Shown here: piece after piece, positions 63,278-64,000 of the stretch
Layout of the letters: each line of letters opens with the position of its first letter
Position numbering within the stretch: the first letter of the stretch is position 1
DNA from: an uncultured Clostridia bacterium
GTDB taxonomy: Bacteria; Bacillota; Clostridia; Oscillospirales; QAKW01
NCBI GenBank assembly: GCA_944387895.1
Contig: CALXGQ010000008.1
Coordinates: forward strand, 51,845 to 115,844
Direction: 5' to 3'
DNA: 64,000 nucleotides
Translations under genes and position numbers: made by a program
The notes under the pieces: generated by a model
Databases searched by the model: none
The model's input: only the letters and a program-made list of their open reading frames with translations
What the model was told of the DNA's origin: nothing

Positions 63278-63291
63278 TGTCCACCCTCCGC

Positions 63292-63338
63292 ATGGATCTT
63301 TTTTTACCGCCGGAGCGGAAAAAAGCGTTTTGATCCAT
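63292..63338 (-). promoter_or_regulatory. Hairpin in the ktrB leader next to the ribosome site
   Basis: On the minus strand ATGGATC pairs with GATCCAT at the base, and CTTTTTTCCGC pairs with GCGG(T)AAAAAAAG inside, around TCCG. It ends three to five bases before GGAGGGTGG of ktrB and may modulate translation. The leader is too short for a ydaO-type c-di-AMP riboswitch. Confidence 0.5.
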
Positions 63339-63359
63339 CTTCTTAAACACTTTGCGGTC

Positions 63360-63388
63360 ATTATAACATCAAACATCTGTAAAATCAA
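63360..63388 (-). promoter_or_regulatory. Promoter of the ktrBA (and perhaps V-ATPase) operon
   Basis: Minus strand TTGATT (63388-63383), 17-base spacer, TATAAT (63365-63360). A palindrome, CATGATTTT-TTAT-AAAATCATG (63399-63420), lies just upstream and could be an operator or a weak terminator for the other strand. Confidence 0.78.
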
Positions 63389-63417
63389 TCATTTGGCTCA
63401 TGATTTTTTATAAAATC

Positions 63418-64000
63418 ATGAATCTTTTTCCGGAGGGCATAGATAGCCTGTTCTTTCGGCGTACTGCCCCGCTCCGGGAAACGGTGGCTTTGCTCAGATC
63501 TGCCCAGGACTATCAAAATTTTTTTGCAGAAAACAAAAGAAACTGAAAATTGCAATCATTATTCTGTCTATACTTCTGGTGCTCAGCGCAGGCGGGCTTG
63601 TGACGCATTATGTATATCTGCATTATTTTGCCCCGGCGCAGTCTACCGTCACGGTTCCGGACAACCTGATCGGTGATCCCGCCACGGAGGAGGAGAGCGA
63701 TACCCCCGAAGACGATACATCTCCGGACCAAAGCGATCCGGGCGCGGAACAGGCGGATACATCCGAACGCGGCAGCGACGGAACCGGGACAGCCAGCGAT
63801 AATTCAAACAGCACAATCACCTCTGGCGAAGCGCATAATCCCACCGCCACGGCGCTGGAGCTTTATAAGGGCAAGCCGGACGTCAACCAAAGATTTGAAG
63901 CGGTAAATATGCTCCCCGGCGACAGCGAAACAAAATATTTCTGCGTCAAGGCATATCACGATGGGGATATCGAGCTGTATTTCAAAGCGGATATCACCGA
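63418..64000 (+). CDS. Secreted/membrane protein, frame-broken start, cut by window edge
   Basis: From ATG 63418 a 42-residue frame (MNLFPEGIDSLFFRRT...) with a poor ribosome site stops at 63546. Overlapping it, in the +2 frame and without any ATG, GTG or TTG start of its own, a frame from about 63520 runs open to the right edge. It encodes KLKIAIIILSILLVLSAGG (membrane helix), then a very acidic Ser/Thr/Asp linker (about 60 residues), then a domain beginning LELYKGKPDVNQRFEAVNML with PGDSETKYFCV after it. A single-base indel in the A-rich stretch near 63525-63545 would join both into one type II membrane or secreted protein. Family not recognised. Confidence 0.5.

Noticed and set aside
63277..63353. 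c-di-AMP (ydaO-type) riboswitch before ktrB
   Set aside because: The leader from the predicted start to the ATG is only about 75 bases, too short for that class.

Overview
The window looks like a chromosomal segment of an anaerobic, spore-forming Firmicute of the Clostridia, probably a gut member of the Oscillospiraceae/Ruminococcaceae. The reasons are: GC content near 50 %, strong AGGAGG-type ribosome binding sites, sigma-A promoters close to consensus, spoIIM next to xerD, an ANTAR regulator beside glutamine synthetase, a queA-tgt-yajC group, a type III glutamine synthetase, a membrane pyrophosphatase and a large carbohydrate ABC transport cluster. No phage, CRISPR array, complete insertion sequence or rRNA operon is visible.

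Layout. 1-12.2 kb is a nitrogen and nucleotide block. On the minus strand a short class I-like glutamine synthetase, an ANTAR antiterminator, pyrG, purB and purA (cut by the window edge) form one operon. Divergently on the plus strand are glnN (type III glutamine synthetase, behind a leader with an attenuator), asnB and nadE. Nearly all make or use glutamine or aspartate nitrogen. A histidine kinase remnant lies between asnB and nadE. 12.2-18.9 kb holds a DUF624 protein, xerD, spoIIM, a TIGR04086 membrane protein, yajC, tgt, queA and dapA. 18.9-26.8 kb is a tightly overlapping polyamine operon: speA, speE, speB, a carboxy(nor)spermidine dehydrogenase, nspC, a TPR protein and a DUF4037 protein. 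It sits behind a roughly 400-nt structured leader that ends in a strong terminator just before speA. A tRNA-Leu(CAA) follows.

27.4-39.2 kb is an uncharacterised carbohydrate-uptake cluster: one giant substrate-binding protein with carbohydrate-binding-like domains, two permease pairs, an NHL/TPR protein, a YIP1 protein and a DUF5696 protein, with no ATPase. 39.5-43.3 kb has pncB and a probable Na+-pumping, K+-dependent pyrophosphatase. 43.4-53.0 kb is a sugar/amino-sugar catabolic island: three Gfo/Idh/MocA oxidoreductases (one GH109-like), two sugar isomerase-type TIM barrels, a phosphohexomutase, nagB and two AraC regulators. 53.0-53.9 kb carries a 41-residue Cys-rich membrane peptide and a small two-TM protein.

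54.0-63.3 kb is a V/A-type ATPase operon of the reduced E-DUF2764-A-B-D-I-K kind, with no subunit F or G. Immediately upstream on the same strand is a Ktr K+ uptake pair. With the pyrophosphatase this suggests a Na+-based bioenergetic module. The right edge cuts a secreted-protein gene whose beginning shows a frame break.

Most promising for follow-up: the speA leader RNA (26363-26788), which contains a segment resembling the 3' end of IS200/IS605 omega RNAs; the glnN leader; the mixed polyamine pathway; the transporter cluster; and the minimal V-ATPase with Ktr.
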